Shown here: positions 16,766 to 26,375 of the stretch, one piece after another
Position numbering within the stretch: position 1 is the first letter of the stretch
Layout: the number at the start of each line of letters is the position of its first letter
Notes under the pieces: generated by a model
Told to the model about the DNA's origin: nothing
The model's input: the letters and a program-made list of their open reading frames with translations, nothing else
Databases searched by the model: none
Position numbers and translations under genes: made by a program
Origin: Prolixibacteraceae bacterium
GTDB lineage: Bacteria; Bacteroidota; Bacteroidia; Bacteroidales; Prolixibacteraceae
Length of the DNA: 64,000 nt
Assembly: GCA_003457135.1 (NCBI GenBank)
Contig: DMSQ01000034.1
Span: forward strand, 1-64,000
Direction of reading: 5' to 3'

Positions 16766-18126
16766 TGTGCAGTTAAGTTTGGTTGAGTATGTCCATTTTT
16801 TGTTTCGGCGATATCTAACCCATGCTGTATTTTTTTATTCAGCAGATAGATAAACAAAATGAATAAGATGACATAGAGCAGAGTAAATAAGATAAGCGAG
16901 AACAAAACCTGCTCTGCTCTTACATTCTCCGACAAGGCATCAGACGTTCGCAAAAGACCATAAACCACCCATGGCTGCCGGCCTGCTTCGGCCGAGTACC
17001 AGCCAACCTGATTGGCTATCTGCGGAAGCAGGACCGAAAAGCTGAATACGATCATGAGCCATCGTTGTTTAAACAGTTTTCCTTTCCACCATAAAAAGAG
17101 CGAAAACAGCGTCAGTCCAATAAGCAGCATGCCAATTAAAATCATCAGGTGATAAGTCTGAAAAATAAAGTTAACCTGACCAGGCCGGTCGTTTTTATCG
17201 AAAGCGTTGAGTCCGGTAACTGGAGTTGTAAAGTCCTGGTGAAGCAGGTAAGTCAGGCCTTTTGGAATTTTCAGGCCGGTGACTGTTTGTTTCGCATCAT
17301 TGACCCAACCGAACAGGTACATATCTGCGACGGCCAGACTATCATAGTGACCTTCGAAGGAAGCAAGTTTGGCGGGTTGGTTTATTGCAACTCCATTTGC
17401 TGAATCATGGCCTGTGACCAATTGTGCAAGCGCCGAAATACCTGCAATTACCAGAATAATGCCAAATGCCTTCTTCGATTGCTCCACAAACCGGTTTTTC
17501 AGGATATAATAAGCATGCACACTCAGGACTAAAAAAGTGCCAGCCAGGAAAGCTCCAATCCAGACATGCACAATCCTGTCAACTGACGATGGATTGAAAA
17601 CCATTGCCCAGAAATCGGTGATTTCGGCCCGTGCAGTCATTCCTTCGCCAACAATTTTATAACCTGCCGGGGTTTGCTGCCACGAGTTGGCAACAACTAT
17701 CCAAATGGCTGAAAACATGGAACCCAGCGTTACCATGATGGTCGAGAAAAAATGAACCCTGGGGCTAACTTTATTCCAGCCAAAAAGTAAAATCCCAAGA
17801 AAAGTAGATTCAAGTGCAAATGCAAAAATGCCTTCAGCGGCCAGGGCGCTCCCAAAAATATCTCCTACATATCGGGAGTAGGCTGCCCAATTTGTACCGA
17901 ACTCAAATTCCATAACGATGCCTGTTGCAACTCCAATTCCAAATATAAGGGCAAATACCCTTATCCAGAATTTGGTTAATTGTTCATAGTGCTTGTCTTT
18001 GGTACGAAGGTACATCCCTTCGAACACCACCAGCGCTATACCTAATCCTATGCTCAGTGGCGGATAGATGTAATGGAATGAAATGGTAAACGCAAATTGA
18101 ATTCGTGATAAGATTTCTACATCCAT
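16762..18126 (-). CDS. cydA: cytochrome bd ubiquinol oxidase subunit I
   Basis: 454 residues. The heme-ligand histidine in FTISFHYIYPPLSIG, the histidine in IVHVWIGAFLAG, a methionine in YHLMILIG, the quinol-site KLASFEGHYD and the GRQPW motif all match CydA. The Q-loop is short, as in non-enterobacterial bd oxidases. Together with CydB it supports growth at low oxygen. Upstream, at 18168-18275, several short hairpins may be regulatory. No CydX-like small gene is seen after cydB. Confidence 0.96.
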   Translation of the reverse strand: MDVEILSRIQFAFTISFHYIYPPLSIGLGIALVVFEGMYLRTKDKHYEQLTKFWIRVFALIFGIGVATGIVMEFEFGTNWAAYSRYVGDIFGSALAAEGIFAFALESTFLGILLFGWNKVSPRVHFFSTIMVTLGSMFSAIWIVVANSWQQTPAGYKIVGEGMTARAEITDFWAMVFNPSSVDRIVHVWIGAFLAGTFLVLSVHAYYILKNRFVEQSKKAFGIILVIAGISALAQLVTGHDSANGVAINQPAKLASFEGHYDSLAVADMYLFGWVNDAKQTVTGLKIPKGLTYLLHQDFTTPVTGLNAFDKNDRPGQVNFIFQTYHLMILIGMLLIGLTLFSLFLWWKGKLFKQRWLMIVFSFSVLLPQIANQVGWYSAEAGRQPWVVYGLLRTSDALSENVRAEQVLFSLILFTLLYVILFILFIYLLNKKIQHGLDIAETKNGHTQPNLTAQ

Positions 18127-18423
18127 AAATTGATTGTATTAATTGTTTAATCGCAGTAAAATGTTCTGACTCGAGTCACGCCGTGAGTATCTAACAACCA
18201 GATAATTTCTCTTGATCACTCCGTGATCAGCTAATTCCCCTCCATATAATCACCGAAAATTCGGCTTTGCCGAATCCCGACGTTACATTTTCTGAAATTC
18301 ACTCCAATTGACTCGTTTGCCTCGGGGAAAAATAAGAGTAAACTGAAGTTGTCATAGTCAAATTTTTAGATAAAGATAGTGATTTTGAACAATCTGTGGA
18401 ATTTGATTTTTCAATTTTCTGCT
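18127..18423. other. intergenic region upstream of cydA with short palindromes
   Basis: About 300 bases without a gene. It contains GACTCGAGTC (18168-18177), TCACGCCGTGA (18176-18186), GATCACTCCGTGATC (18214-18228) and ATTCGGCTTTGCCGAAT (18259-18275). These lie upstream of the minus-strand cydA start and may be operator sites or small hairpins in its leader. Confidence 0.6.
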
Positions 18424-18475
18424 GTTTTGATACTCAAGGGGTGAATTCGAAGTCACCCCTTGAGTATCAAACTAA
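18424..18475 (-). terminator. strong hairpin after the MG2-like gene
   Basis: TTTGATACTCAAGGGGTGA pairs perfectly with TCACCCCTTGAGTATCAAA around an 8-base loop, four bases beyond the TAG stop at 18479. It is a very stable stem at the end of the five-gene minus-strand operon. The T-tract is weak, so it may stabilise the mRNA 3' end as much as terminate. Confidence 0.75.
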
Positions 18476-18478
18476 CAG

Positions 18479-21055
18479 CTATTTTACAACTGAAAATTCA
18501 GCTTTTCCGGTTCCCGGCCTTCCATCTTCAGAAATTCCCTGCACATCAATCACGAAATCGGAAATTACCTTTCCGGCTGTAACCGTGAATTCAAACTGAC
18601 CTGTTTCATTTACTTTTTGATTTGGAATCCAAAGCAGGGTTGTGCTGATTTTATTTTTCTGGCTGGCTTCAACATCCTGAAATTCATTTGGGATACGGAA
18701 TAATCCATCATATTTATTGACTTTTGTTTCGGTTTTAGGAACTGATACCGGTAACTGTGCTTTTTTCGTAAATATTTCGATTAATCCAACCGAATTTAGC
18801 CCGGTGTATCTTTGAATTTCCATAGCATTGGTCGAAACAAAGATGTGATCAACATCGTTTGGTGAAATACTGTTAATGACTGAAACATCAGTTCCAAGTT
18901 GCTGTCCATCCAGTACGATCAAAGCTCCTCCCTGAAAATTGATGGAATTTTCTGACCCGGCGAAAACAATCTGGTTATTGGTTATTCTGTATGGTCTGAT
19001 TGATTTTATGACATCCAGCAAACTTGTTGCAGTTGACAACATCTTCCGTTGATTTTCATAAGCAACCGTATTAGGTTTATTTGGTTTTGGCTCTTTTACA
19101 AACAAATCAGGGTTGTTTTTAAAATAGTTTTCACTGGTAAATTTTTCATTTTTCAGGAAGCTGTATTTCCTGGCATTCTTAGCCACAAAATCCGAAATGT
19201 GGTCATCCAGATTTTTATTGAAGATCACTTTTAATTCCCGCTTACCTTCAGGGTCAGTGGCTTTTGCCGAATAATCATCAGTACTTCCGGTATTCAGGTT
19301 TGGAAAATTGAACCGTCCGTCAGCGTTACTTGTGGTGGTGTGTAATTGCATATTTTTGTTGTTCACCAAAGAGACTTTGGCTTTGTTCATTTTATTCCCG
19401 TTTTTATCGGTAATTATACCTGAAATTATATTTCTTCCCGCATTTGTTGCCGATGCATTTTCGGCTTTAAACTGGTTGATTTTGATCCAGTCGAAATTGT
19501 TTATCCGGTTTGCAATTAAATATACATCCATGAGGGCAGTATTTACTTTACCCTTCATGGCCTCCGAAATCACTGAAAATGGGGTTTCAAGTCCGGCGCC
19601 CATCAGCAGATATTCATCAATCCGGGTTTTGTCTGCATCATTACGGGATTGATCAGAAACTAAAATACTCATATTGCCTGAAAGGGGCAAACCGCTTTCG
19701 TCGGAAAGGCTAATTTTTATTTTCATGTTCTCACCTGCTTTAAGTTTGCTTTGAGCAGGCAAAACAGCAACTTTTAATTCTTGCTTTTTGTCGGCAAAAA
19801 AGATACGTTGTGCCAGTATTTGGCCTTCGTTCGAAAATACGGATAACTGATTTATAACGTGTGGAATATTTTCTGCCGGAATTTTTATCCGTCCCAAACC
19901 ATTGATTTCCATGTCGGCAGCCCAGTATATATTGCTGCCCTGTGTAACCAAAAGAGCGATGGAATGTTTTTGTTTGTCGGCAAAAATCAGGTTGGCCGAA
20001 ATAAATTCAGCATCGTTCTTTACTACCGATAACGCAAGCCCGTCAGAATTAGGTTCAGGTAGTTCAAACGACTGGTTCAGCCCGTTTATTCCTGACAGAA
20101 CAAGCTTGTATTTTTGTTTGCCGGCATTTGCCACCGTGAAAAGTCCCAACCCTTTGGTAAATGTTTTCACCATACTTACCGGCTTTTCATCCTGGTCAAT
20201 CACCGATCCTTCCACATCAACAGGTATGCCCCAATTGTTAAAGGCGGTAAAACCGATTTTCGACGGAGTGCCGGTAATCAGGCTGCCGCCTTCAGGAAAA
20301 AATTTGATTACCAGCGGATCCAGGCCCGAAGGAAGAAATACTTCTTGTTTCCATTCCTCCTTGTTATCGCTCAGTTCGAAAATAAATGGTTCGCCATTGG
20401 ATTTTGCGGGCATGGTAAATGGCAGGGTGGCTTTGGCTTTGTCGTCGGTTTTAATCTTGCCCTTTTCGATCACTTCGGTACCATTCATAAATTGGTAACG
20501 GAGTGGAGTGTTTTTCAGGATATCGCCCGAAATATCATGCAAAATAACAAATAGTTCATTTTTCTGGCCAGGGGTTGATATGCTATCTTTTAGCTTGACT
20601 TCGGCGATCCAGTAATCGGAGTATTCCGGACTAATCTGAAGTAGTGTTAACGAAATATCTTCCGGAGAATTATGCGCTAAGGTGTAGGCAACCAGAGAAT
20701 AATTTCCTTTCGCGAGGTCTTTGGGAAGCGACAGGTCGCCGGGCGTGCATCCATTTTCGATCTTGAAAACTTCAGTCAAAACCGTTGCTCCCTTGTTATC
20801 GTAAAGTTTTACAAAAAGCTCGTTGCTTTCTTTTGGGGCAGGCATATTATTGCCGGTGGTAACAAAAGCACGGAACCAAATGGTTTCTCCTGGTTTATAG
20901 CGTGATTTGTCAGTTGTTAAGTAAACTTTTTCTATCGGATTGTAGCTGAAATATTCTGCCATCTGCTGACTGATTTTGGGAATTGGCCCCTGATTCTGTG
21001 CCGACAGAGCCATTCCAATCCAAACGCCAATTACGAATAAGGTTAAGGTTTTCAT
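18479..21055 (-). CDS. MG2 (alpha-2-macroglobulin-like) envelope protein with CarbopepD and plug-like domains
   Basis: 858 residues with a signal peptide (TLFVIGVWIGMALSAQ). Near the N-terminus, KVYLTTDKSRYKPGETIWFRAFV is the MG2 macroglobulin-domain signature. Middle residues ~540-620 hold a carboxypeptidase-D-like repeat (IISGIITDKNGNKMNKAKV, TTSNADGRFNFPNL). About 680-770 resembles a TonB-receptor plug (ALIVLDGQQLGTDVSVINSI, GLIEIFTKK), but no barrel follows. This architecture is common among Bacteroidetes surface proteins of unknown role. It is the last gene of the sigma/FecR operon; it may work at the outer membrane or periplasm with the STN proteins upstream. Confidence 0.75.
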   Translation of the reverse strand: MKTLTLFVIGVWIGMALSAQNQGPIPKISQQMAEYFSYNPIEKVYLTTDKSRYKPGETIWFRAFVTTGNNMPAPKESNELFVKLYDNKGATVLTEVFKIENGCTPGDLSLPKDLAKGNYSLVAYTLAHNSPEDISLTLLQISPEYSDYWIAEVKLKDSISTPGQKNELFVILHDISGDILKNTPLRYQFMNGTEVIEKGKIKTDDKAKATLPFTMPAKSNGEPFIFELSDNKEEWKQEVFLPSGLDPLVIKFFPEGGSLITGTPSKIGFTAFNNWGIPVDVEGSVIDQDEKPVSMVKTFTKGLGLFTVANAGKQKYKLVLSGINGLNQSFELPEPNSDGLALSVVKNDAEFISANLIFADKQKHSIALLVTQGSNIYWAADMEINGLGRIKIPAENIPHVINQLSVFSNEGQILAQRIFFADKKQELKVAVLPAQSKLKAGENMKIKISLSDESGLPLSGNMSILVSDQSRNDADKTRIDEYLLMGAGLETPFSVISEAMKGKVNTALMDVYLIANRINNFDWIKINQFKAENASATNAGRNIISGIITDKNGNKMNKAKVSLVNNKNMQLHTTTSNADGRFNFPNLNTGSTDDYSAKATDPEGKRELKVIFNKNLDDHISDFVAKNARKYSFLKNEKFTSENYFKNNPDLFVKEPKPNKPNTVAYENQRKMLSTATSLLDVIKSIRPYRITNNQIVFAGSENSINFQGGALIVLDGQQLGTDVSVINSISPNDVDHIFVSTNAMEIQRYTGLNSVGLIEIFTKKAQLPVSVPKTETKVNKYDGLFRIPNEFQDVEASQKNKISTTLLWIPNQKVNETGQFEFTVTAGKVISDFVIDVQGISEDGRPGTGKAEFSVVK

Positions 21056-21064
21056 TTTGAGTGA

Positions 21065-22642
21065 TTATTTTTTGTTTATGATATTTTCTTCCTTTTCATT
21101 TATTCTAAACAAGGAATCGTTTTCAAGAGAATACTTTCGGAGCGCTTTCCGTAAATCTTCGGAAGGTTTGATGATGTTGTAGTTGCCCCAGAATCCTTCA
21201 TCATAAGAGGTAATAATTTCAGTAAAAATATCTTTCGGATTAAATAGTTCATCCCTTTTGAAGGGAGTCCTGTCATCAGGTTTAATATCGGTTATTAGTA
21301 ATTCAGAGATACTGTGAAAGATTGAATTTACTTTGTCATTTTTACTTTTTACTTTGAATTTGACCGATGCCTGTGCATGACTGAGGTGCCATTGGTTGCT
21401 CATGCGGCGGTAGCTAACCTGGTAATCAACATTGATAGGCCTGACATAAAAATCTTTTGGTTTTTTTTTGATCAGCGACTCGCGGGCAAATCTGAGCCCT
21501 GACCGGCTGAGACTGAACCCGGCACGTACTAATGCCAATGTTGCCATATCTACAAACAATTTACCCTGATAACAGGGGTAGTCAACTTTTTCTTTTGGTT
21601 TGAAACGCAGAACATAAGTTTCGCGGTTGTCCAGTTCAACAATTTCATCGAGCGTGTATTTGTAAAAATCACGGAATTCAGGGTCAAGAAACGAATCGAG
21701 CGTTTTCACCACATCCAGTTGTGTAATGTAATACGGGCCTCCCTGAATTTTGAAATCAACAAACTGAAAAGCTTTAACATTAAAGTTTTTGCGCCCTTTG
21801 ATGAATTTAATCTTATCCTGTTCAAATTCGTTTCTGTAAGAAGCTTTCCTTATTTCCATGACTGCCTCGGCAACATCAATATATTTACTGTCCTGTTTGA
21901 GAACTTCACGATAAAATGCAGTCATAATTTCAGGATACTGAGGATAATTAAGAGCTATTTTGGAAAGTAATTTTTCCAGGATTTCCTGCGGATTGATGCC
22001 GGTTACTTTTATTTCTTTGAGCAAAAATGAAGTTGGTTGCAGGTAAATGGTGTAATTCGGCTCAACAATTTCACTTATTGGCTGACGGTACTGGCGGTAG
22101 CCCAAACAGGAGATTATAACAGTGTCCTGTTTCATGTTTTCCGGGATTTTCAGTTCGAAATCGCCATCGGTATTCGAAAGGATTCCAATGTTACTTCTTA
22201 AAACTGAAATGCTGGTGTAAGGCAAAACATCTCTTTGTTCCCGGTCAAAAACCCGCCCGCTAAAAGTGATAATCCTGGGTTCTGTATTAATTAGCCCGAT
22301 TTCTTTTTTTTTTACTTCATCACTTTCCGGCAGGGAAATAATGATCTGATCTCCAATTGTTTTATATATAAATTTAAAATCGAATAGTGTATCCAGGCTT
22401 TCCTGAATGGTTTTATCAGAAACAGATAAGTTCATTTTTTTATCAGCTTCAATCAATGTGGCATCATAGGAGAAAAAGACCTGCGTCTGTTCTGAAATTT
22501 TATTGAGGATGGAAGTTATCGGTTCGTTTTGTACCTCCAGGGTAATTTTTTTTTCCAGTACGGAATTGGTTTCCTTTTGTCCCCAGGCAATTCTGAACGA
22601 CAAAAGGAAAGCAATCAATAAAATTCCGCAAGCTGGTTTCAT
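21065..22642 (-). CDS. STN-domain protein with carboxypeptidase-D-like domain
   Basis: About 525 residues from the ATG ending at 22642; a TTG two codons upstream would overlap the previous stop. After a signal peptide, an STN (secretin/TonB N-terminal) domain at ~35-105 (ITLEVQNEPITSILNKISEQ, FKFIYKTIGDQIIISL) is followed by a CarbopepD_reg_2 domain at ~125-210 (FSGRVFDREQRDVLPYTSI, SNTDGDFELKIPE). The rest (LSKIALNYPQYPEIMTAFYRE onward) is a conserved Bacteroidetes C-terminal region of unknown role. STN domains usually talk to FecR, which fits this operon, but no receptor barrel is attached. Confidence 0.82.
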   Translation of the reverse strand: MKPACGILLIAFLLSFRIAWGQKETNSVLEKKITLEVQNEPITSILNKISEQTQVFFSYDATLIEADKKMNLSVSDKTIQESLDTLFDFKFIYKTIGDQIIISLPESDEVKKKEIGLINTEPRIITFSGRVFDREQRDVLPYTSISVLRSNIGILSNTDGDFELKIPENMKQDTVIISCLGYRQYRQPISEIVEPNYTIYLQPTSFLLKEIKVTGINPQEILEKLLSKIALNYPQYPEIMTAFYREVLKQDSKYIDVAEAVMEIRKASYRNEFEQDKIKFIKGRKNFNVKAFQFVDFKIQGGPYYITQLDVVKTLDSFLDPEFRDFYKYTLDEIVELDNRETYVLRFKPKEKVDYPCYQGKLFVDMATLALVRAGFSLSRSGLRFARESLIKKKPKDFYVRPINVDYQVSYRRMSNQWHLSHAQASVKFKVKSKNDKVNSIFHSISELLITDIKPDDRTPFKRDELFNPKDIFTEIITSYDEGFWGNYNIIKPSEDLRKALRKYSLENDSLFRINEKEENIINKK

Positions 22643-22644
22643 TA

Positions 22645-24282
22645 TCAAAACATTTTTTTCAGGAAGAATTCGGTTTTTACCTGTTCTCCGTTTCGAAGAA
22701 TAGTCATTTTGATCCTTTTATCCTCCTGACTTTGAAATAGCAAATTTATATCATTTAAAGTTAGTGTTTTATGTGGAGTATTGTTTAACGAAATAATCTG
22801 GTCGTTTTCCTGAATCCCGGCATAATAGGCTGGTGAGTTTTTCCGGATATCGCTAATCAAAAAGATGGGCAGTCCGGGCAATGGATTAGTAACCTCCAGT
22901 CCGCTCATGTTGTAATTAAAATCATCTTTAAGATTGCCGTTTGGTCTCAATATGAGCCGTTTATTCGGATAATCCATGGTCACAAAAAACCTTCGCAGAA
23001 TTTCAGCACCGAGTGTGCCGTTCCGGTCGTTTTTGCCAATAAGCTGGTCAACCAATACATTGTCGGGGAAAGCCACAATGGGTTCGTATAATACCAAAGG
23101 GCCTACCCAGATGCCACCTATTCGTCCTTTTTTACCATACAAATCACCGCTTAATCCACGGCCCAGAAAAGTTTCAATATGATTTTCAGGAAGAGAAATG
23201 CGGTTGTCGGAATTGGTTGATAGCCAGAGGGCATCGCTTGCACCTGTATCAACCAATAATTTTACCGGTACTTCTTCATTTTTATCGGTAACAATACTGG
23301 TTTTCACGAATGGTTTGTTTTGCTCGAAACTTAGGGGAAGTACAATATCTCTCTCTCTTTCCTTATAACTGAAAAATTCAGGTTTGATCAGGGTTAATTT
23401 GTGCTCGGTATAATCTATTTTAACTACATAGTCCTTAAAAAGATTGAATCCGATGAGCCCGTGAACAGGAATTCCGAGGATATGTGAAATCTGAAAATTT
23501 TCGCTGATGACCATTTGAATTTCCTGATCATAAGCTACAAGTCCTTCAATATTAATCGTATTATTTGCTGACTTGTAAGCGGTAAGCTGTTCGCCTTCAC
23601 CCAACCCTTGAATATTGATAGGTTGAAGGAAATTCAGGTTCAGTTTGTTCACAAAAGGAAGTTCAGTAATGATCGGGTTTCGTACTCCGGTGTCGAGGAT
23701 AAAATTCAGGGTATCCGAATTATTTATGGTAACAGGAATAATAATCAGGTTGCTCGATGTTTTGAAATCAATGGTGATTGACTTTTTTTTCGGATTATCA
23801 AAAACAAACCCGGTTTGGGTCGTAAAGCTCCTGATTTTCTTATCGTAATCAGCGCTCTTTTCTTTCGAAACATAGTCGCGGATAACCAGGATATTGTCTT
23901 CAATTTCAAAGAGCAGATAAAAGTCTTTCATCAGTTGATCGAGCACCGATTTGATAGGTTTGTTCGATACGTTAAGGCTGATATTCTTACCTTCAATCAA
24001 TTTCGAATTGTAGGAGTAATCCAGATTGAGGTAGCCACAAATTCGTTCGATAACATTCGACAGCGGTTCGTTCTCAACATAAATGCTGATGTTTTGGTCG
24101 AGTATGTTCTGTGGCAAACCTTCTTTAGCATTTTGCTTCGATATTTGTTTCGAGCTTTGTTTTGAGCTTTGCTTAGATGTTTTGGTTGTTTGTTTCTGGC
24201 TGTATGCAGAGAACGACACTGAGACAAACAACAATAACAATATGAAAGTTAAAATTCTGGGTATAATTCGTAAAGTTTTCAT
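22645..24282 (-). CDS. STN - retropepsin-like aspartyl protease - PDZ protein
   Basis: 545 residues. A signal peptide is followed by SKQ tandem repeats (KTSKQSSKQSSKQISKQ), then an STN domain (~60-130: ISIYVENEPLSNVIERICG). Two aspartyl-protease-like lobes follow, with LNFILDTGVRNPI and VKLLVDTGASDALWLS (both with the DTG triad), and finally a PDZ domain at ~460-540 (NSPAYYAGIQENDQIISLN). STN fused to a double-lobe clan AA protease is unusual. Inference: a periplasmic protease that senses or processes a partner and signals through FecR. The next gene starts two bases after its stop. Confidence 0.82.
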   Translation of the reverse strand: MKTLRIIPRILTFILLLLFVSVSFSAYSQKQTTKTSKQSSKQSSKQISKQNAKEGLPQNILDQNISIYVENEPLSNVIERICGYLNLDYSYNSKLIEGKNISLNVSNKPIKSVLDQLMKDFYLLFEIEDNILVIRDYVSKEKSADYDKKIRSFTTQTGFVFDNPKKKSITIDFKTSSNLIIIPVTINNSDTLNFILDTGVRNPIITELPFVNKLNLNFLQPINIQGLGEGEQLTAYKSANNTINIEGLVAYDQEIQMVISENFQISHILGIPVHGLIGFNLFKDYVVKIDYTEHKLTLIKPEFFSYKERERDIVLPLSFEQNKPFVKTSIVTDKNEEVPVKLLVDTGASDALWLSTNSDNRISLPENHIETFLGRGLSGDLYGKKGRIGGIWVGPLVLYEPIVAFPDNVLVDQLIGKNDRNGTLGAEILRRFFVTMDYPNKRLILRPNGNLKDDFNYNMSGLEVTNPLPGLPIFLISDIRKNSPAYYAGIQENDQIISLNNTPHKTLTLNDINLLFQSQEDKRIKMTILRNGEQVKTEFFLKKMF

Positions 24283-24303
24283 GGCATTTCAAATTTTTAA
24301 GAA

Positions 24304-25350
24304 TTAGGACCGTGCCTTTAAAATATACTGCCCGTTAACTTTTTGAGCCTCAATTTGGAAAGTGGTCTCAATCACTTCCAGAATAAAATCGAGGGAATAA
24401 TTATTGAATTGAGCAGTGAGCAGGAGCCCGTTTAGCTTCGAATCGGCCAAACGGATGTTTACTTTGTAAACTTTTTCCAAATCGTCAATTACTTCGACAA
24501 GCGAAGTCGCCTTAAAAATCAGGTTGTGGGTCTTCCAGGCTATGAAATTAGGATTCTGATTGGTAGTTTTCAGTAACGAATTGTCAGAATATACCAAAGT
24601 TCCTTTATCGCCCGAAGTCAGGATCAATTCATTGGCTTGCAAAGGTTCGGTTGTCTTGTTTATAACCTGCACCTTGCCGGTTTCAACTGTAACTTCCACC
24701 AGTTTTGACTCAGGATAGGCATTTACATTAAAGCTGGTACCAAGAACTTTAATTTGCGCTTTTCCGGCATGAATGATGAAAGGTTTATTAATATTTGGTG
24801 TAACTTCGAAAAATGCTTCTCCTTCAACGGTTACTTCACGGGTGTTCCGGCCAAATTTTTTCGGGTATTTCAATTTGGTGTCGGTATTTAAACTAACCAG
24901 AGTTCCGTCGGGTAGGGTATGGGTGTTTAAAACCTGATGGGTAGCCGACACTTCAAGTAAATTGCTCTTTGCCGATGGGCTGTAAATCACAACATAACCG
25001 GAAACCAGCAGCATGGCTGCAAATATCAGGGCAGCGGCAATTCTGAAGACCGGATTGGTGATTAAAATCCTGAATTTTGTTGGCCTGGCTGAAGATTGGC
25101 TGTGAATTCTGGATTCTACTTTTGCCCAGGCTTGTTCCTCCCTGTATTTTTTCAGGTGATAAAACAAATCAACCTTGTTTGTCAGGATCAGTAGTTGCTC
25201 CTTTTCCTTTTCCTCTTTGAAAAAACCGGGTACAGCATCTGTTTGTTCATTTGCTATTGGTCCGGTATTTTTATCGTAAATCGCTTTTGCGATCAATTCC
25301 CAATCCTTATCTGATATTTCGTCTTTTTCTTTCATACGCTTAAAGGACAT
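24304..25350 (-). CDS. FecR-family anti-sigma factor
   Basis: 348 residues; the ATG at 25350 is used, and one five codons later is possible. A cytoplasmic N-terminal region is followed by a membrane segment (FRIAAALIFAAMLLVSGYVVIY), the FecR periplasmic domain (TLPDGTLVSLNTDTKLKYP, VEGEAFFEV, LGTSFNVNAYP) and a C-terminal DUF4974 domain. It should hold the ECF sigma factor encoded 30 bases upstream until a periplasmic STN signal arrives. Confidence 0.92.
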   Translation of the reverse strand: MSFKRMKEKDEISDKDWELIAKAIYDKNTGPIANEQTDAVPGFFKEEKEKEQLLILTNKVDLFYHLKKYREEQAWAKVESRIHSQSSARPTKFRILITNPVFRIAAALIFAAMLLVSGYVVIYSPSAKSNLLEVSATHQVLNTHTLPDGTLVSLNTDTKLKYPKKFGRNTREVTVEGEAFFEVTPNINKPFIIHAGKAQIKVLGTSFNVNAYPESKLVEVTVETGKVQVINKTTEPLQANELILTSGDKGTLVYSDNSLLKTTNQNPNFIAWKTHNLIFKATSLVEVIDDLEKVYKVNIRLADSKLNGLLLTAQFNNYSLDFILEVIETTFQIEAQKVNGQYILKARS

Positions 25351-25380
25351 TATAGAGTAAGTTTAACCCTTATTACCGGC

Positions 25381-25962
25381 CTACGATTTTTTAAAAATAA
25401 AAAACAAGGTCGTTAAATAGTTACTGAAATCTTTTAACTCATGACGTAAGTGTTTCAAAGCCAAACCCATTTGGGCCTCTACTGTTTTTATCGAAATGTT
25501 TAACGTATCGGCAATTTCCTTATATTTCATCCCCTGTTCTCGGCTCAACCTGAAAATTTCCTTTCGTTTAGGGGGGAGTGCATCAATACTTTGTTCAATT
25601 CGCTGAATCAAGCCGACCTCGATGTAGTAATGTTCCGGATCGATATCCTGGTGAGACGATTCGAGCACCATGCCGGCATATTGCTTTTTTATTTTCTCGT
25701 GCTGAATCTGATTCAGGCACTTGTTACGTATAGAACGAAAAAGGTAATGTTTTACAGATGTTTCAATGTTCAGGGTTTCGCGTTTTTCCCAGATTTTAAC
25801 GAACATATCCTGAACGGTTTCTTCGGCTAATTCACTATCGTTCAGAAATTGACGGGCAAAATGACACATTGCTGAATAGTATTTCCGGAACAAGGACTGA
25901 AATGCCCATTCGTCGCCTTCCTTAAATTTCAAATACAATTCTTTATCGTCAGTCTGATCCAT
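25381..25962 (-). CDS. ECF RNA polymerase sigma factor, FecI-like
   Basis: 193 residues. Region 2 has the DSELAEETVQDMFVKIWEKR block and region 4 has PPKRKEIFRLSREQGMKYKE followed by IADTLNISIKTVEAQM (helix-turn-helix). It resembles the Bacteroidetes sigma-70 family 1 associated with FecR. First gene of the five-gene operon with FecR, two STN proteins and the MG2-like protein; probably autoregulated. No TAnnTTTG promoter is obvious upstream on this strand. Confidence 0.93.
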   Translation of the reverse strand: MDQTDDKELYLKFKEGDEWAFQSLFRKYYSAMCHFARQFLNDSELAEETVQDMFVKIWEKRETLNIETSVKHYLFRSIRNKCLNQIQHEKIKKQYAGMVLESSHQDIDPEHYYIEVGLIQRIEQSIDALPPKRKEIFRLSREQGMKYKEIADTLNISIKTVEAQMGLALKHLRHELKDFSNYLTTLFFIFKKS

Positions 25963-26027
25963 AAGTTCGTGCGCAAATCGGCAATTTTGAGAATTCGGAT
26001 AAAGGTATAAAAAAATCGAAATACCTA

Positions 26028-26056
26028 TTGTGCAAAGGAATTTTCCATTATTTTTG
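26028..26056 (+). promoter_or_regulatory. promoter of tRNA-Leu
   Basis: TTG at 26028-26030, 18 bases, then TATTTTTG (TAnnTTTG) at 26049-26056. The predicted start is a few bases ahead of the tRNA 5' end at 26075. It has the same spacing as the CRISPR promoter in this window. Confidence 0.65.
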
Positions 26057-26074
26057 CAGCCTGTTTACAAACAA

Positions 26075-26158
26075 GCCCGGATGGCGGAATTGGTAGACGC
26101 GCTGGACTCAAAATCCAGTAACAGCAATGTTGTGTGGGTTCGATTCCCACTCCGGGTA
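26075..26158 (+). tRNA. tRNA-Leu (anticodon CAA)
   Basis: 84 bases with a long variable arm. The acceptor GCCCGGA pairs with TCCGGGT (first pair G-U), the D arm contains GGCGGAATTGGTAGACGC, and the anticodon stem CTGGA/TCCAG encloses CTCAAAA (anticodon CAA). The T arm is GTGGGTTCGATTCCCAC. CCA is not encoded. Confidence 0.97.
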
Positions 26159-26177
26159 CTTAAACAATACAACAAAA

Positions 26178-26212
26178 CCCTTGTAGTCATATGATTGCAA
26201 GGGCTTTTTATT
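26178..26212 (+). terminator. intrinsic terminator after tRNA-Leu
   Basis: CCCTTG and CAAGGG arms around a loop of about 14 bases, then CTTTTTATTT. Confidence 0.7.
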
Positions 26213-26375
26213 TAGCGGGTAACAAACTGGCAGTTGATGAATAAATCACCTATTGCCTAATAGATATCTTCAATTAGGATACATGTCCGATAAAAGCTTG
26301 AGTACTGTAGCTAGCTTTTTATTGCCAGACATTTTAATTCATTCAGGTTTTTTATATTTGTGCAAAATTACAAGC

